From Pseudomonadales bacterium (lineage in GTDB: Bacteria; Pseudomonadota; Gammaproteobacteria; Steroidobacterales; Steroidobacteraceae), in the NCBI GenBank assembly GCA_020442965.1, contig JAGRJB010000244.1, forward strand, positions 1 to 13,563: DNA of 13,563 bases, written 5' to 3'. The notes under the pieces were generated by a model. It was not told the origin of the DNA. It did not search any database and saw nothing but the letters and a program-made list of their open reading frames with translations. Of this stretch, positions 7,482 through 13,563 are shown one piece after another. Positions within the stretch are counted from its first letter, which is position 1. Each line of letters starts with the position of its first letter. A program made the position numbers and the translations under genes.

Positions 7482-8255
7482 ATGACGACAGTCCTCAAGA
7501 TCCCGAAGGCTGCGGTTTCTATGCAGCATGGCACACTTGCGCAGTGGCTTGTCGCCGATGGCGCGATGGTAGCGGAGGGGCAGCCGATTTACACTTTGGA
7601 GATCGAGAAGAGCACGATGGACGTTGAAGCACCCGCTGCCGGTATTCTGAAGCAGGTTGCGCGTGTCGGGATCGAGTACCAGGTCGGTGAAGTTGTTGGA
7701 GAGATTTGCGCGATGACCGCGACGGAATCTGCATCAAAGCCTGTGGTTGTCGCACCCAGTGGAATTTATCACTCAGGCTACGTCGTTGCGGATATCCAGT
7801 CTGCCGTGCGGCATTGGGTGGAACAGGCAGGCGCGGGACCGTTCGCGCTGTTCGATGATTTCACGTTCGTTAATCCTGTCTACCGCGGCAAAGCCGGTGG
7901 ACCATCCGTCGCGCTGGCATTCGCGTACTCAGGTGACAGCTGCATCGAGTTGATTCAGCCCAAGAATTCAGATCCGTCGATCTATTCGGAGACCAGCGGC
8001 GCGCTGCACCACGTAGGAATTGGAGTACCGATTCTCAATGCAGCCGTAGCGAGTTATGAAGCCGCGGGCGTAACCTGTGCTTTCAAGGCGGAGTTTCCTT
8101 TCGGCGGTGGTTGTGCGTATCTCGATACGGTGGGTACGCTTGGTGTCTTTACGGAGTTGGTAGAGATGGGTCCGATTGTTGAAGGGATGCTAGAACAGAT
8201 GAGAATCGCGCACCGCAATTGGAATCGTCGCGATTACACTTTCACGTTGGCGTAG
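7482..8255 (+). CDS. Lipoyl domain fused to a VOC (glyoxalase/epimerase-like) domain
   Basis: A 257-residue two-domain protein. Residues 1-78 form a lipoyl domain of the E2 type: IPKAAVSM at the start, EIEKSTMDVEAPAAG with K43 as the lipoylation lysine, and GEVVGEI at the end. The motif is lipoyl-like rather than biotinyl (no AMKM). A short Ala/Ser/Val linker (79-93) leads to a VOC domain at about 95-235 with two beta-alpha-beta-beta-beta modules. Its four metal-ligand positions appear filled: H97, E156, H177 and E225, the pattern of methylmalonyl-CoA epimerase-like VOC enzymes. There is no peripheral subunit-binding domain and no E2 acyltransferase domain. Placed 9 bases after the E1 gene, it is the obvious acyl acceptor for that enzyme. 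I infer that the VOC domain acts on, or processes, the lipoyl-bound group; that is untested. No known gene name fits. Confidence 0.88.
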   Translation: MTTVLKIPKAAVSMQHGTLAQWLVADGAMVAEGQPIYTLEIEKSTMDVEAPAAGILKQVARVGIEYQVGEVVGEICAMTATESASKPVVVAPSGIYHSGYVVADIQSAVRHWVEQAGAGPFALFDDFTFVNPVYRGKAGGPSVALAFAYSGDSCIELIQPKNSDPSIYSETSGALHHVGIGVPILNAAVASYEAAGVTCAFKAEFPFGGGCAYLDTVGTLGVFTELVEMGPIVEGMLEQMRIAHRNWNRRDYTFTLA

Positions 8256-8261
8256 CAGAAC

Positions 8262-8828
8262 ATGATGTCAATAGCCGATACCCCAAGCGCAATGAGCTTC
8301 GCGGCTACGCTAGAGCGCCGCGAGTTCTTGGTGGCTGCGGTGATTGCAACGGCAAGCGCACTCGTGCCGCAGATTGCTCGATCGAATGACGCGGCGATCG
8401 GCACTGCCGCTGACTGGCAGAACGTGCTGCAGGCAATGTTTCCTCATCCGATGCTCGATGCCAATTTCTATGGGGTGCCAGCCGGCGCGCTCATAGCGTC
8501 GGCTGACAAGGATCCGGCGACCAGGGAATTGCTGGCGCATGGATGGCGACGCTTGTCAGGAGAAGCGGGCGGCGACTGGTCGGGAGCCAATGCGGCTTCG
8601 AAGCACGCAGCGCTCACTGGCATTGTGGGGACGCCGCTCTTTGGTCTGTTGCGACAAACGACTGTCTTCACGTTGTATGCAAACCCCGATGTCTGGAAAG
8701 CGTTTGGCTACGACGGCGACGCCTGGCACATCGGTGGGTACGCGGGCGACGCTCTGGTGACGGTTGATTGGCTGCCAGATCCGCCAGTGAACTCAGGTCC
8801 GCCAGTGAAAACGGGCGGCACCAAGTGA
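8262..8828 (+). CDS. Exported small subunit of a GMC dehydrogenase (gluconate 2-dehydrogenase subunit 3-like)
   Basis: A 188-residue protein with a twin-arginine-like leader, ERREFLVAAVIATASALVP (18-36), followed by a soluble domain rich in short helices. Size, leader and position directly before a GMC flavoprotein match the small subunits of membrane-associated gluconate, glucose and fructose dehydrogenases. These carry the Tat signal for the complex and are needed to fold and export the flavoprotein. FPHPMLDANFYG and the WHIGGYAGDALVTVDWLPDPP region near the end are typical of this group. Two adjacent ATGs (8262, 8265) begin 6 and 9 bases after the lipoyl-VOC stop; either could be used. The stop overlaps the next ATG by one base, so the two are probably translationally coupled. 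The C-terminus holds an imperfect hexapeptide repeat (PPVNSG PPVKTG). Confidence 0.72.
   Translation: MMSIADTPSAMSFAATLERREFLVAAVIATASALVPQIARSNDAAIGTAADWQNVLQAMFPHPMLDANFYGVPAGALIASADKDPATRELLAHGWRRLSGEAGGDWSGANAASKHAALTGIVGTPLFGLLRQTTVFTLYANPDVWKAFGYDGDAWHIGGYAGDALVTVDWLPDPPVNSGPPVKTGGTK
8780..8809 (+). repeat. Short tandem repeat, 18-base period
   Basis: TCCGCCAGTGAA occurs at 8780-8791 and again at 8798-8809. It encodes the imperfect PPVNSG/PPVKTG repeat at the C-terminus of the small subunit. Probably a local slippage duplication with no clear function. Confidence 0.7.
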
Positions 8829-10390
8829 TGGCTGAAACGCGCTTCGCATTGAATGATGGCAGCGTTGCTGTGGTGATCGGCTCGGGCGCGGGCGGAGCCA
8901 CGCTTGCGAATGAGCTGTGCCAACGCGGCAAGAAAGTCGTTTGTCTGGAGGCAGGTCCACGCTTGTCGGTTGCTGACTATCGAAATGACGAGTTCTTCGC
9001 CTTTCAGCAACTTACCTGGCTCGATCGTCGCATCGCCACTGGAAACTGGTCGGTCGCGAATACTGCGCCCACGATGCCGGCGTACACCGTCAAGGCAGTT
9101 GGTGGTACGACTAACCACTGGGGGGCGCTTGCATTTCGTATGCAGCGCCATGAGCTGGAAGCACGCGATCGGTACGGAACGCTTCCAGGGGTGGCACTCG
9201 CTAACTGGCCAGTCAAATGGGCCGAGCTGCGACGCTACTGGTTGCGCGCTGAGAGCAGGATGGGCGTTACGGGGACGCACGGTATACCTTGGCTGCCTGT
9301 GACCAATAACTACAAGGTCGTCGATTTTGGAGCGCGCGAAGTCGGCTATCGTCGCGTCGCGAACGATCGGCATGCCATCAATAGTCAGAGTCGCAATGGT
9401 CGCCCCGCCTGCATGCAGCTTGGCTTTTGTGGCCAAGGCTGCAAGTCGTCGGCGAAGTGGTGCACGCTCTATACCGAAGTCCCCCAGGCTGAGGAAACTG
9501 GCCGATTCGATCTGCGCCCGCGTTGCACGGCGCTTCGCATCGAGCACGACGCAACTGGTCGTGTCAATGCAGTTCTCTACGTAGACGCCGATGGCAACCA
9601 GCATTTGCAAAAAGCTGCGCTCGTTGCCATCGCGGCGAACGCGATCGAGACTCCGCGGTTGCTGTTGCACTCCGCGTCGTCAAAGTACCCGAAGGGCCTG
9701 GCCAATGGGTCCGACTGGGTAGGCCGATCGTATCTGAAGCACATCAATGCTTCCGCCTGGGGGCTGTTCGAAAAGCCCGTGCACATGAATCATGGCGTGA
9801 CAATGGGCGGAACCATCTACGACGAGGCGCGGTTCGATGTGAGTCGCGGCTTCGTCGGCGGGTACCTGCTGCAAGCATGTCAGGTAGGGGTTCCGTTTCT
9901 TGCCGCTGTGATCAAGCCCGATGGTTGGGGTAGGGACTTTACCCAGTACCTCGAGCAGTATGATCACCTCGCCGGCATCTGGATGAACGGCGAAGATCTG
10001 CCACAGCGGGACAACCGTGTTTCGCTGCATGGCACTGACAAGGATGCCAATGGAGTTCCCATTCCTGTGGTGCACGTCGATGAACATGCAAACGACATTG
10101 CGATGCGCAAGCATTTCTACGAGAGGGCGGAAATGGTTCTACGAGCGGCTGGGGCACGCTCCGTCATGCGCGGGACACCGGTGTCCGCAAGCCACAATAT
10201 GGGTACGTGCCGCATGAGCGTTCGTCCAGAGGATGGCGTCACTAACAGCTTCGGGCGTTCGCATGAGATCGACAATTTGTTCATTAGCGACGGCAGCGTG
10301 TTTCCGACCAGCAGTGCTCAGAATCCCACGCTCACAATCGTCGCGCTCGCTATTCGACAGGCTGAGCACATCGTGCGCACGTTTCGCTAG
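8828..10390 (+). CDS. GMC-family FAD-dependent dehydrogenase, large subunit
   Basis: A 520-residue flavoprotein of the glucose-methanol-choline oxidoreductase family, subgroup of the bacterial gluconate/fructose/FAD-glucose dehydrogenases. It oxidises an alcohol or sugar hydroxyl and passes electrons onward. Seen: the ADP-binding motif VVIGSGAGGATLANEL (G18-G23), VGGTTNHWGA (91-100) contacting FAD, and the C-terminal SASHNMGTCRM with catalytic H456 and NPTLT with N499. A cysteine cluster (C195, C201, C205, C212 in ACMQLGFCGQGCKSSAKWC) suggests an Fe-S site as in FAD-glucose and fructose dehydrogenases. There is no leader of its own; export presumably relies on the preceding small subunit. The start at 8828 (TGATG overlap with the preceding stop) is preferred over an in-frame upstream codon at 8768, which lies deep in the small-subunit gene. 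No cytochrome c subunit gene follows. The substrate is unknown. Confidence 0.92.
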   Translation: MAETRFALNDGSVAVVIGSGAGGATLANELCQRGKKVVCLEAGPRLSVADYRNDEFFAFQQLTWLDRRIATGNWSVANTAPTMPAYTVKAVGGTTNHWGALAFRMQRHELEARDRYGTLPGVALANWPVKWAELRRYWLRAESRMGVTGTHGIPWLPVTNNYKVVDFGAREVGYRRVANDRHAINSQSRNGRPACMQLGFCGQGCKSSAKWCTLYTEVPQAEETGRFDLRPRCTALRIEHDATGRVNAVLYVDADGNQHLQKAALVAIAANAIETPRLLLHSASSKYPKGLANGSDWVGRSYLKHINASAWGLFEKPVHMNHGVTMGGTIYDEARFDVSRGFVGGYLLQACQVGVPFLAAVIKPDGWGRDFTQYLEQYDHLAGIWMNGEDLPQRDNRVSLHGTDKDANGVPIPVVHVDEHANDIAMRKHFYERAEMVLRAAGARSVMRGTPVSASHNMGTCRMSVRPEDGVTNSFGRSHEIDNLFISDGSVFPTSSAQNPTLTIVALAIRQAEHIVRTFR

Positions 10391-10575
10391 AAATTGGGGA
10401 ACGAGATTCACCCGCAGGTGCTGCAGCACTACGACATACGGCGCAAGATGCCTGCCTGTGTTTTGGGTCATCGAAAAGTGCGCGAGCAATCGTCGGGAGA
10501 GTGCAACGCAGTTGCTGTGGCCAGTGACGTGTGGCGTGTTCGGGTGCGGATCGGCAGCCAAGGGCAGTAAGTCGG

Positions 10576-10594
10576 GCGCGGCCTTGGGCCGCGC
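10576..10594 (+). terminator. Strong GC hairpin after the GMC gene
   Basis: GCGCGGCC and GGCCGCGC form a perfect 8-base stem around a TTG loop, about 185 bases after the GMC stop. No T-run follows (next bases AAGTATATT), so it is not a classical intrinsic terminator. It may be an atypical terminator, a transcript-stabilising element, or a simple repeat. The surrounding gap (10391-10668) shows no convincing coding sequence. Confidence 0.35.
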
Positions 10595-10600
10595 AAGTAT

Positions 10601-10610
10601 ATTACGTAAT
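10601..10610. promoter_or_regulatory. Palindrome upstream of the SDR gene
   Basis: ATTACGTAAT is a perfect 10-base palindrome in an AT-rich patch (10596-10610) that stands out from the GC-rich surroundings. It lies 58 bases before the SDR start. TATATT (10598-10603) could be a -10, but no matching -35 is visible. An operator or promoter role is inference. Confidence 0.3.
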
Positions 10611-10668
10611 CGCTGATGGTATGCGCGGATTAGTGACGGCTCATGTGCGCCAGGCGGGATGAAACCTT

Positions 10669-11574
10669 ATGCAACGACGAGACAGCTTTCTAGCACTGGC
10701 CCTGGCAGCGGCGTCACCAATGCTGTTAGGTGGTACGCGCGGCGCGCAGGCGGCAACGCCATCGTCAGCTGGCAAGACCGCTGACGTTGAGGGTTGCGTT
10801 GCCCTGGTCACCGGCGCCAATCGAGGCATCGGCCTCGGGTTTGTCAAAGTGCTGCTGGAGCGCGGCGCGAAGCGCGTCTACGCGACAGGTCGTGATGCGA
10901 AGAATCTTCCAGCCGTGGTCGCGCTTGACCCGAAGCGGGTGGTGCCCATCGTGCTTGACGTTAACAATGAGGGTGATCGACGCGCGGCGGCTGAGTCGGC
11001 CAAGGATGTGACCTGGCTGATCAACAATGCGGGCATAACGGGCAGCAGCGATGCGAAAGAGCGCCGAGTACTGTCGTGCAGCACGCTGGATAATTGCAAA
11101 TTGGTGATGCAAACGAACTGTTGGTCTCCGGCCGAGTTGACGCGCCTGTTTGCGCCGATCATTGTTCTCAACGGCGGCGGTGCCATTACTAACATTATTT
11201 CCGTCGGCGCCTGGTTCTGTCTGCCGGAATACAGCAGCTACAGCATGTCAAAGGCCGCGGCGGCCATCGCGACCGCTGGCGTTAGAGCGGAGCTCGATCG
11301 AGATCCAATACTGGTCTCTGGCGTATTTACGGGCGGCGTTGCCACACGTATGTCGCCGCCGGGCTACGACCCAGGAGTGACGCCGGAGGATCACGCCCGC
11401 CAGGTATTCGACGCGACGGCGCGTGGCGAGACCACGATCTACGCGGGAGCAGGCTCGCGGGCGCTGCTCGAAAGGATTCAGGCGGATCCGGAGGTCTTTG
11501 AGCGCGACACGATCAAACGCTTTTACGAAAAGCCTATAACCAGCCGCGTGAATCTCGAGACCGACGGCGAGTAG
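10669..11574 (+). CDS. Short-chain dehydrogenase/reductase with an N-terminal export-type leader
   Basis: A 301-residue classical SDR that interconverts alcohols and ketones with NAD(P)H. Seen: cofactor motif TGANRGIG (48-55), NNAG (119-122), N150, catalytic S178, and YSMSK with Y191 and K195. The core starts near residue 42. Before it is a leader, RRDSFLALALAAASPMLLGG, followed by GAQA, a plausible cleavage site. It resembles a twin-arginine signal, but the RR-to-FL spacing is one residue longer than usual. SDRs are normally cytoplasmic, so export would be unusual; a later start removing the leader is possible but no good in-frame ATG precedes the core. A broken hydrolase gene, also with a Tat-type leader, follows after 60 bases. 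GR after the second strand (74-75) suggests NADP. The substrate is unknown. Confidence 0.87.
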   Translation: MQRRDSFLALALAAASPMLLGGTRGAQAATPSSAGKTADVEGCVALVTGANRGIGLGFVKVLLERGAKRVYATGRDAKNLPAVVALDPKRVVPIVLDVNNEGDRRAAAESAKDVTWLINNAGITGSSDAKERRVLSCSTLDNCKLVMQTNCWSPAELTRLFAPIIVLNGGGAITNIISVGAWFCLPEYSSYSMSKAAAAIATAGVRAELDRDPILVSGVFTGGVATRMSPPGYDPGVTPEDHARQVFDATARGETTIYAGAGSRALLERIQADPEVFERDTIKRFYEKPITSRVNLETDGE

Positions 11575-11634
11575 GTAGCTAGTGAAAACGTCGGCAACGT
11601 CAGTGACGCTGCTCAGGCCAGGGGAGATTACCGC

Positions 11635-12016
11635 ATGCTCACACGGCGTACTCTCTTGCGGGCGACCGCGGGTTCGATTGGGTTGGCGGCCACGACGCAG
11701 GGAGAATTGGCCATGCCGCAGCAAGATCGCAATGCCGCTGTGGTGGGTTCGGTGCTGGTCGATCGTGCGTTCGTCCGGATCAAAGAAGGGCTGGTGCACT
11801 ATCGACATTCTGGCACGACAAACGCTGGACGGCCCTTACTGCTCTACCTGATGCATGCGGGGCCAGGTTCATCCGAGTCGCTTGCGGGACTGATCGGGCT
11901 TCTGGGTGGTCGTCGGCGTTGCGCTATTCGATCCTGCGCTTGCCGCCGACATGCTGGCTAACTATGCGCCCGAAATCACCGCGCCGCCCAATGGTGATAT
12001 CAGCCGAGTCAGTTGA
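11635..12016 (+). pseudogene. Alpha/beta hydrolase remnant with twin-arginine leader, internally deleted
   Basis: A good ribosome binding site (GGGGAG, 9 bases before the ATG) precedes a clear twin-arginine leader, TRRTLLRATAGSIGLAA. The start of an alpha/beta hydrolase follows: VRIKEGLVHYRHSG, then LMHAGPGSSESLAGL, the oxyanion-hole strand. The frame then breaks at about 11895-11920. In frame 2, LFDPALAADMLANYAPEI (from 11924) resembles a later, cap-region part of such hydrolases and ends at 12016. The segment that should contain the nucleophile elbow (GxSxG) is missing, so the gene is not functional. The original frame runs to a stop at 11961. The family call rests on these two segments and is moderate. 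Confidence 0.65.
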
Positions 12017-12076
12017 TTGACGTTACTGCGTCTAACTAAAAGAGCGAATGTTCTTGTTCTCGGTTACCGCTCCGTG

Positions 12077-12467
12077 CGCAGAACCCCACAGGGAGAATAT
12101 ATCGAGGTCGCCACCGCCGGCGATCGGGTTAGAGCGTTCGTGCCCGCGCCGTTACCGCCAGACCCACCTGTAGTCTGGTCGCCGGCGCTGCGGTGCTGTC
12201 CTCGCAGATCGAAGGTACACAGTCCTCGCTCGCAGATTTGCTCCTCTTCGAGATCGACGAGCAGCCCGGTGTGCCCGTCGCAGACGCGCGGGAGGTGAGC
12301 CGCTGTGTCGCGGCATTGGAATGTGGCCTCACGGCACTACGCGACGGCCTGCCGCTATCGATGCGCCTGCTGCGCGGGAGCACGAGGTGCTGATGTCGCA
12401 CCCCGAAGGGCGAGGCGAAGTAGACGGCGGTGATGATGCGGTGCCGAGCAAGCCGAAGATGCACTAA
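12077..12467 (+). pseudogene. Fic-family protein remnant, deleted and frameshifted
   Basis: Pieces of the N-terminal part of a Fic (AMP-transferase/Fic-DOC) protein are recognisable in changing frames. About 12080-12170 reads RTPQGEYIEVA then DRVRAFVPAPLPPDPPV. About 12187-12370, in another frame, reads AVLSSQIEGTQSSLADLLLFE and PGVPVADAREVSRCVAALE, carrying the inhibitory-helix type motif of the family. A third frame from about 12372 reads REHEVLMS then GRGEV, and stops at 12467. Some 40 residues expected between the first two pieces are absent. The catalytic HPFxDGNGR motif and everything after it are missing. A dead gene; the first two pieces are a strong match to the family, the third is weaker. 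Confidence 0.78.
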
Positions 12468-12476
12468 GGTGTCCAA

Positions 12477-12808
12477 ATGGCTCTCTACACCGATATCCTT
12501 TCTGTGTTTGGCGATCAGCGTGTCTTGCCGAGTTGAAGGCCGCGGGCGATCTGACTCCGCTCCTCGGTCTCGGACGCAGCACAAGGGATGTGTTGGCCGT
12601 CGAATTCTCGAATCTTGGCCAGCTAGCCGGTGTGAACATCGAGCGGTTGGTCACGCGGCCGCGGACCGTTGATCTTTATTACGATGTGGTACTGCCGGAC
12701 ACCGAGTGGCCGACACGGGATTTCTCGATCCGGGTACAGGCGGCAGAACGGCGTTCCCGGCATCGGATCGACGCTGCCGCCAATGACCTACAGATTCAAC
12801 AACTGTAA
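12477..12808 (+). pseudogene. Unrecognised small gene with an apparent one-base deletion
   Basis: From ATG 12477 the frame reads MALYTDILSVFGDQRVL and hits TGA at 12534. A frame starting nearby continues AELKAAGDLTPLLGLGRSTR, then NIERLVTRPRTVDLYYDVVL, to a stop at 12808. Restoring one G near 12527 joins them into a continuous protein of about 110 residues (FGDQRVLAELKAAGDL). Alternatively a TTG at 12533 could start a shorter, 91-residue protein. I do not recognise the family. The sequence is acidic/basic mixed, with no leader or membrane segment. Its end overlaps the rhomboid gene tail-to-tail by 21 bases. Confidence 0.5.
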
Positions 12809-13396
12809 CGCTCTGGCATAAGCGCCGGGATCAAACAAGGCAACGAATGCGAGGCCGGTGAGGGCACCACCGAGATGTGCATCGTGATTGATGCGGCCAC
12901 GCGCCTGCTTGGCCGACCAATACGTGTAGGCAAGGTAGCCGACGGCAAAGAGCGGCGCCGGGATCGGCACCGGAATGGGGAGGATGTAGATGCTCTGCGT
13001 GGGCATGTAGACAATTGCAGCGAACAGGACGGCCGAGATCGCGCCTGACGCGCCGAGCGTTGCGTATTCTGGGTCGTTGCGGTGCTTGTAGTAGCTCGTA
13101 ACCTGGCTGAGCAGCAAGCCGGCGAAGTAGAGCAGCAAGAACTTCGTCGTACCGATGCGATGCTCGAGCGGTACCGCGAAGAAATAGAAAGTCAGCGTGT
13201 TGAACAGCAAGTGGCCAAGGTCGGCGTGCACGAAGCCACTTGTCAGCAGCGCCAGGTAATCGCGATCGCGATGCAGACGGTATGGGCGCAGGACGCACTT
13301 GTCGAGCATGCCTGGCACGACCCATAGTGCGAGTACGCTCAGGCTAACGATCAGCACGAGTAGTGTTCGCGCGCCGGGTCCTATTTGTTCAAACAT
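12788..13396 (-). CDS. Rhomboid-family intramembrane serine protease
   Basis: A 202-residue polytopic membrane protein of the rhomboid family, which cleaves transmembrane substrates inside the lipid bilayer. Hydrophobic segments lie at about 10-30, 60-76, 85-102, 115-131, 136-158 and 174-190, consistent with the six-helix core. The catalytic serine is S117 in GASGAISA and the catalytic histidine is H174 in HDAHLGGALTG. HADLGHLLFN provides H62 and N66 at the spacing of the oxyanion pair H150/N154 of E. coli GlpG. It lacks an extra N-terminal cytosolic domain. No clear Shine-Dalgarno is seen before the ATG. It lies 19 bases after the stop of another minus-strand gene, so the two are probably co-transcribed. 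The substrate is unknown. Confidence 0.9.
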   Translation of the reverse strand: MFEQIGPGARTLLVLIVSLSVLALWVVPGMLDKCVLRPYRLHRDRDYLALLTSGFVHADLGHLLFNTLTFYFFAVPLEHRIGTTKFLLLYFAGLLLSQVTSYYKHRNDPEYATLGASGAISAVLFAAIVYMPTQSIYILPIPVPIPAPLFAVGYLAYTYWSAKQARGRINHDAHLGGALTGLAFVALFDPGAYARALQLLNL

Positions 13397-13415
13397 TTGG
13401 GTTCTGATGCGCTTT

Positions 13416-13563
13416 CATATATTGACGGAGTTCGCCCTGTTCACGGGCGTCGACCTGCCGCGCGCCTCATCAAGGGATGATACATCCTCCTCGTGAATCG
13501 CGAAGCTGCCGCGCGTTTTCGACATCCGAACGTAGACAAGCAACGATAGGCCGATCATCCCGG
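13416..13563 (-). CDS. C-terminal tail of an unrecognised, probably membrane protein (cut by window edge)
   Basis: A minus-strand frame is open from the window end to a TGA at 13416-13418, giving 48 residues: a hydrophobic stretch MIGLSLLVYVRM, a basic SKTRG, then a polar tail. This looks like a last transmembrane helix and cytosolic C-terminus. The end is 19 bases before the rhomboid start, which supports its being a real gene in the same unit. An ATG at the very edge could also be the start of a small single-span protein. No family recognised. Confidence 0.45.

Noticed and set aside
7482..7720. Biotin carrier domain for the first part of the lipoyl-VOC protein
   Set aside because: The modified lysine sits in EIEKSTMDVEAP, a lipoyl-type motif, without the AMKM biotin signature, and the neighbour is an E1.
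8708..9670. 320-codon minus-strand open frame opposite the GMC gene
   Set aside because: The plus strand carries unmistakable GMC motifs through the same stretch; the minus frame shows no domain and crosses two plus-strand genes.
10392..10616. Possible coding remnant after the GMC gene
   Set aside because: Translated on both strands; no frame gives a recognisable domain or a cytochrome CxxCH motif, so it is left as non-coding.
11635..11961. A functional 108-residue small exported protein
   Set aside because: The Tat leader and hydrolase start are genuine, but the last residues turn Arg/Cys-rich after a frame change and homologous sequence continues in another frame.
1..13563. CRISPR array, tRNA, rRNA, insertion sequence or attachment site
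   Set aside because: No regularly spaced repeats, transposase motifs, tRNA-like cloverleaf or flanking terminal inverted repeats were seen when reading through the window.

Overview
The window is GC-rich, densely packed bacterial DNA with short intergenic gaps. Twin-arginine-type leaders, a GMC flavoprotein with a small subunit, a fused indolepyruvate ferredoxin oxidoreductase and an IclR regulator suggest a Gram-negative proteobacterium with broad catabolic capacity. I cannot place it more precisely from the sequence alone.

Layout. Bases 1-3167 (+) hold the 3' part of a fused indolepyruvate ferredoxin oxidoreductase, cut by the window start. Its end overlaps tail-to-tail with a leftward three-gene unit (5296 to 3094): an IclR-family regulator, an isochorismatase-like cysteine hydrolase, and an acetoacetate-decarboxylase-like protein. 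A 145-base divergent region (5297-5441) carries palindromes and a possible promoter. It separates the leftward unit from a rightward one (5442-10390): a fused alpha-beta E1 2-oxoacid dehydrogenase, a lipoyl-domain/VOC-domain fusion, a small exported subunit of the gluconate 2-dehydrogenase subunit 3 type, and its GMC flavoprotein. After a 278-base gap with a strong hairpin comes an SDR with an N-terminal export-type leader (10669-11574). A zone of broken genes follows (11635-12808): an alpha/beta hydrolase remnant, a Fic-protein remnant, and a frameshifted gene I do not recognise. The right end holds a rhomboid protease (-) and the C-terminal tail of a further minus-strand membrane protein.

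How the genes may work together (inference). The IclR gene sits between two divergent units and probably controls both. The proteins suggest a catabolic route in which an alcohol or sugar-like group is oxidised in the periplasm (GMC pair, perhaps the SDR), a C-N bond is hydrolysed (cysteine hydrolase), a C-C bond is made, broken or dehydrated by Schiff-base chemistry (ADC-like), and a 2-oxo acid or acyloin is attacked by the TPP enzyme with transfer to a lipoyl arm. The notable feature is that the lipoyl arm is fused to a metal-binding VOC domain rather than to an acyltransferase. No E2 catalytic domain or E3 dihydrolipoamide dehydrogenase is encoded in the window. The E1-lipoyl-VOC pair is the best candidate for an undescribed system here.
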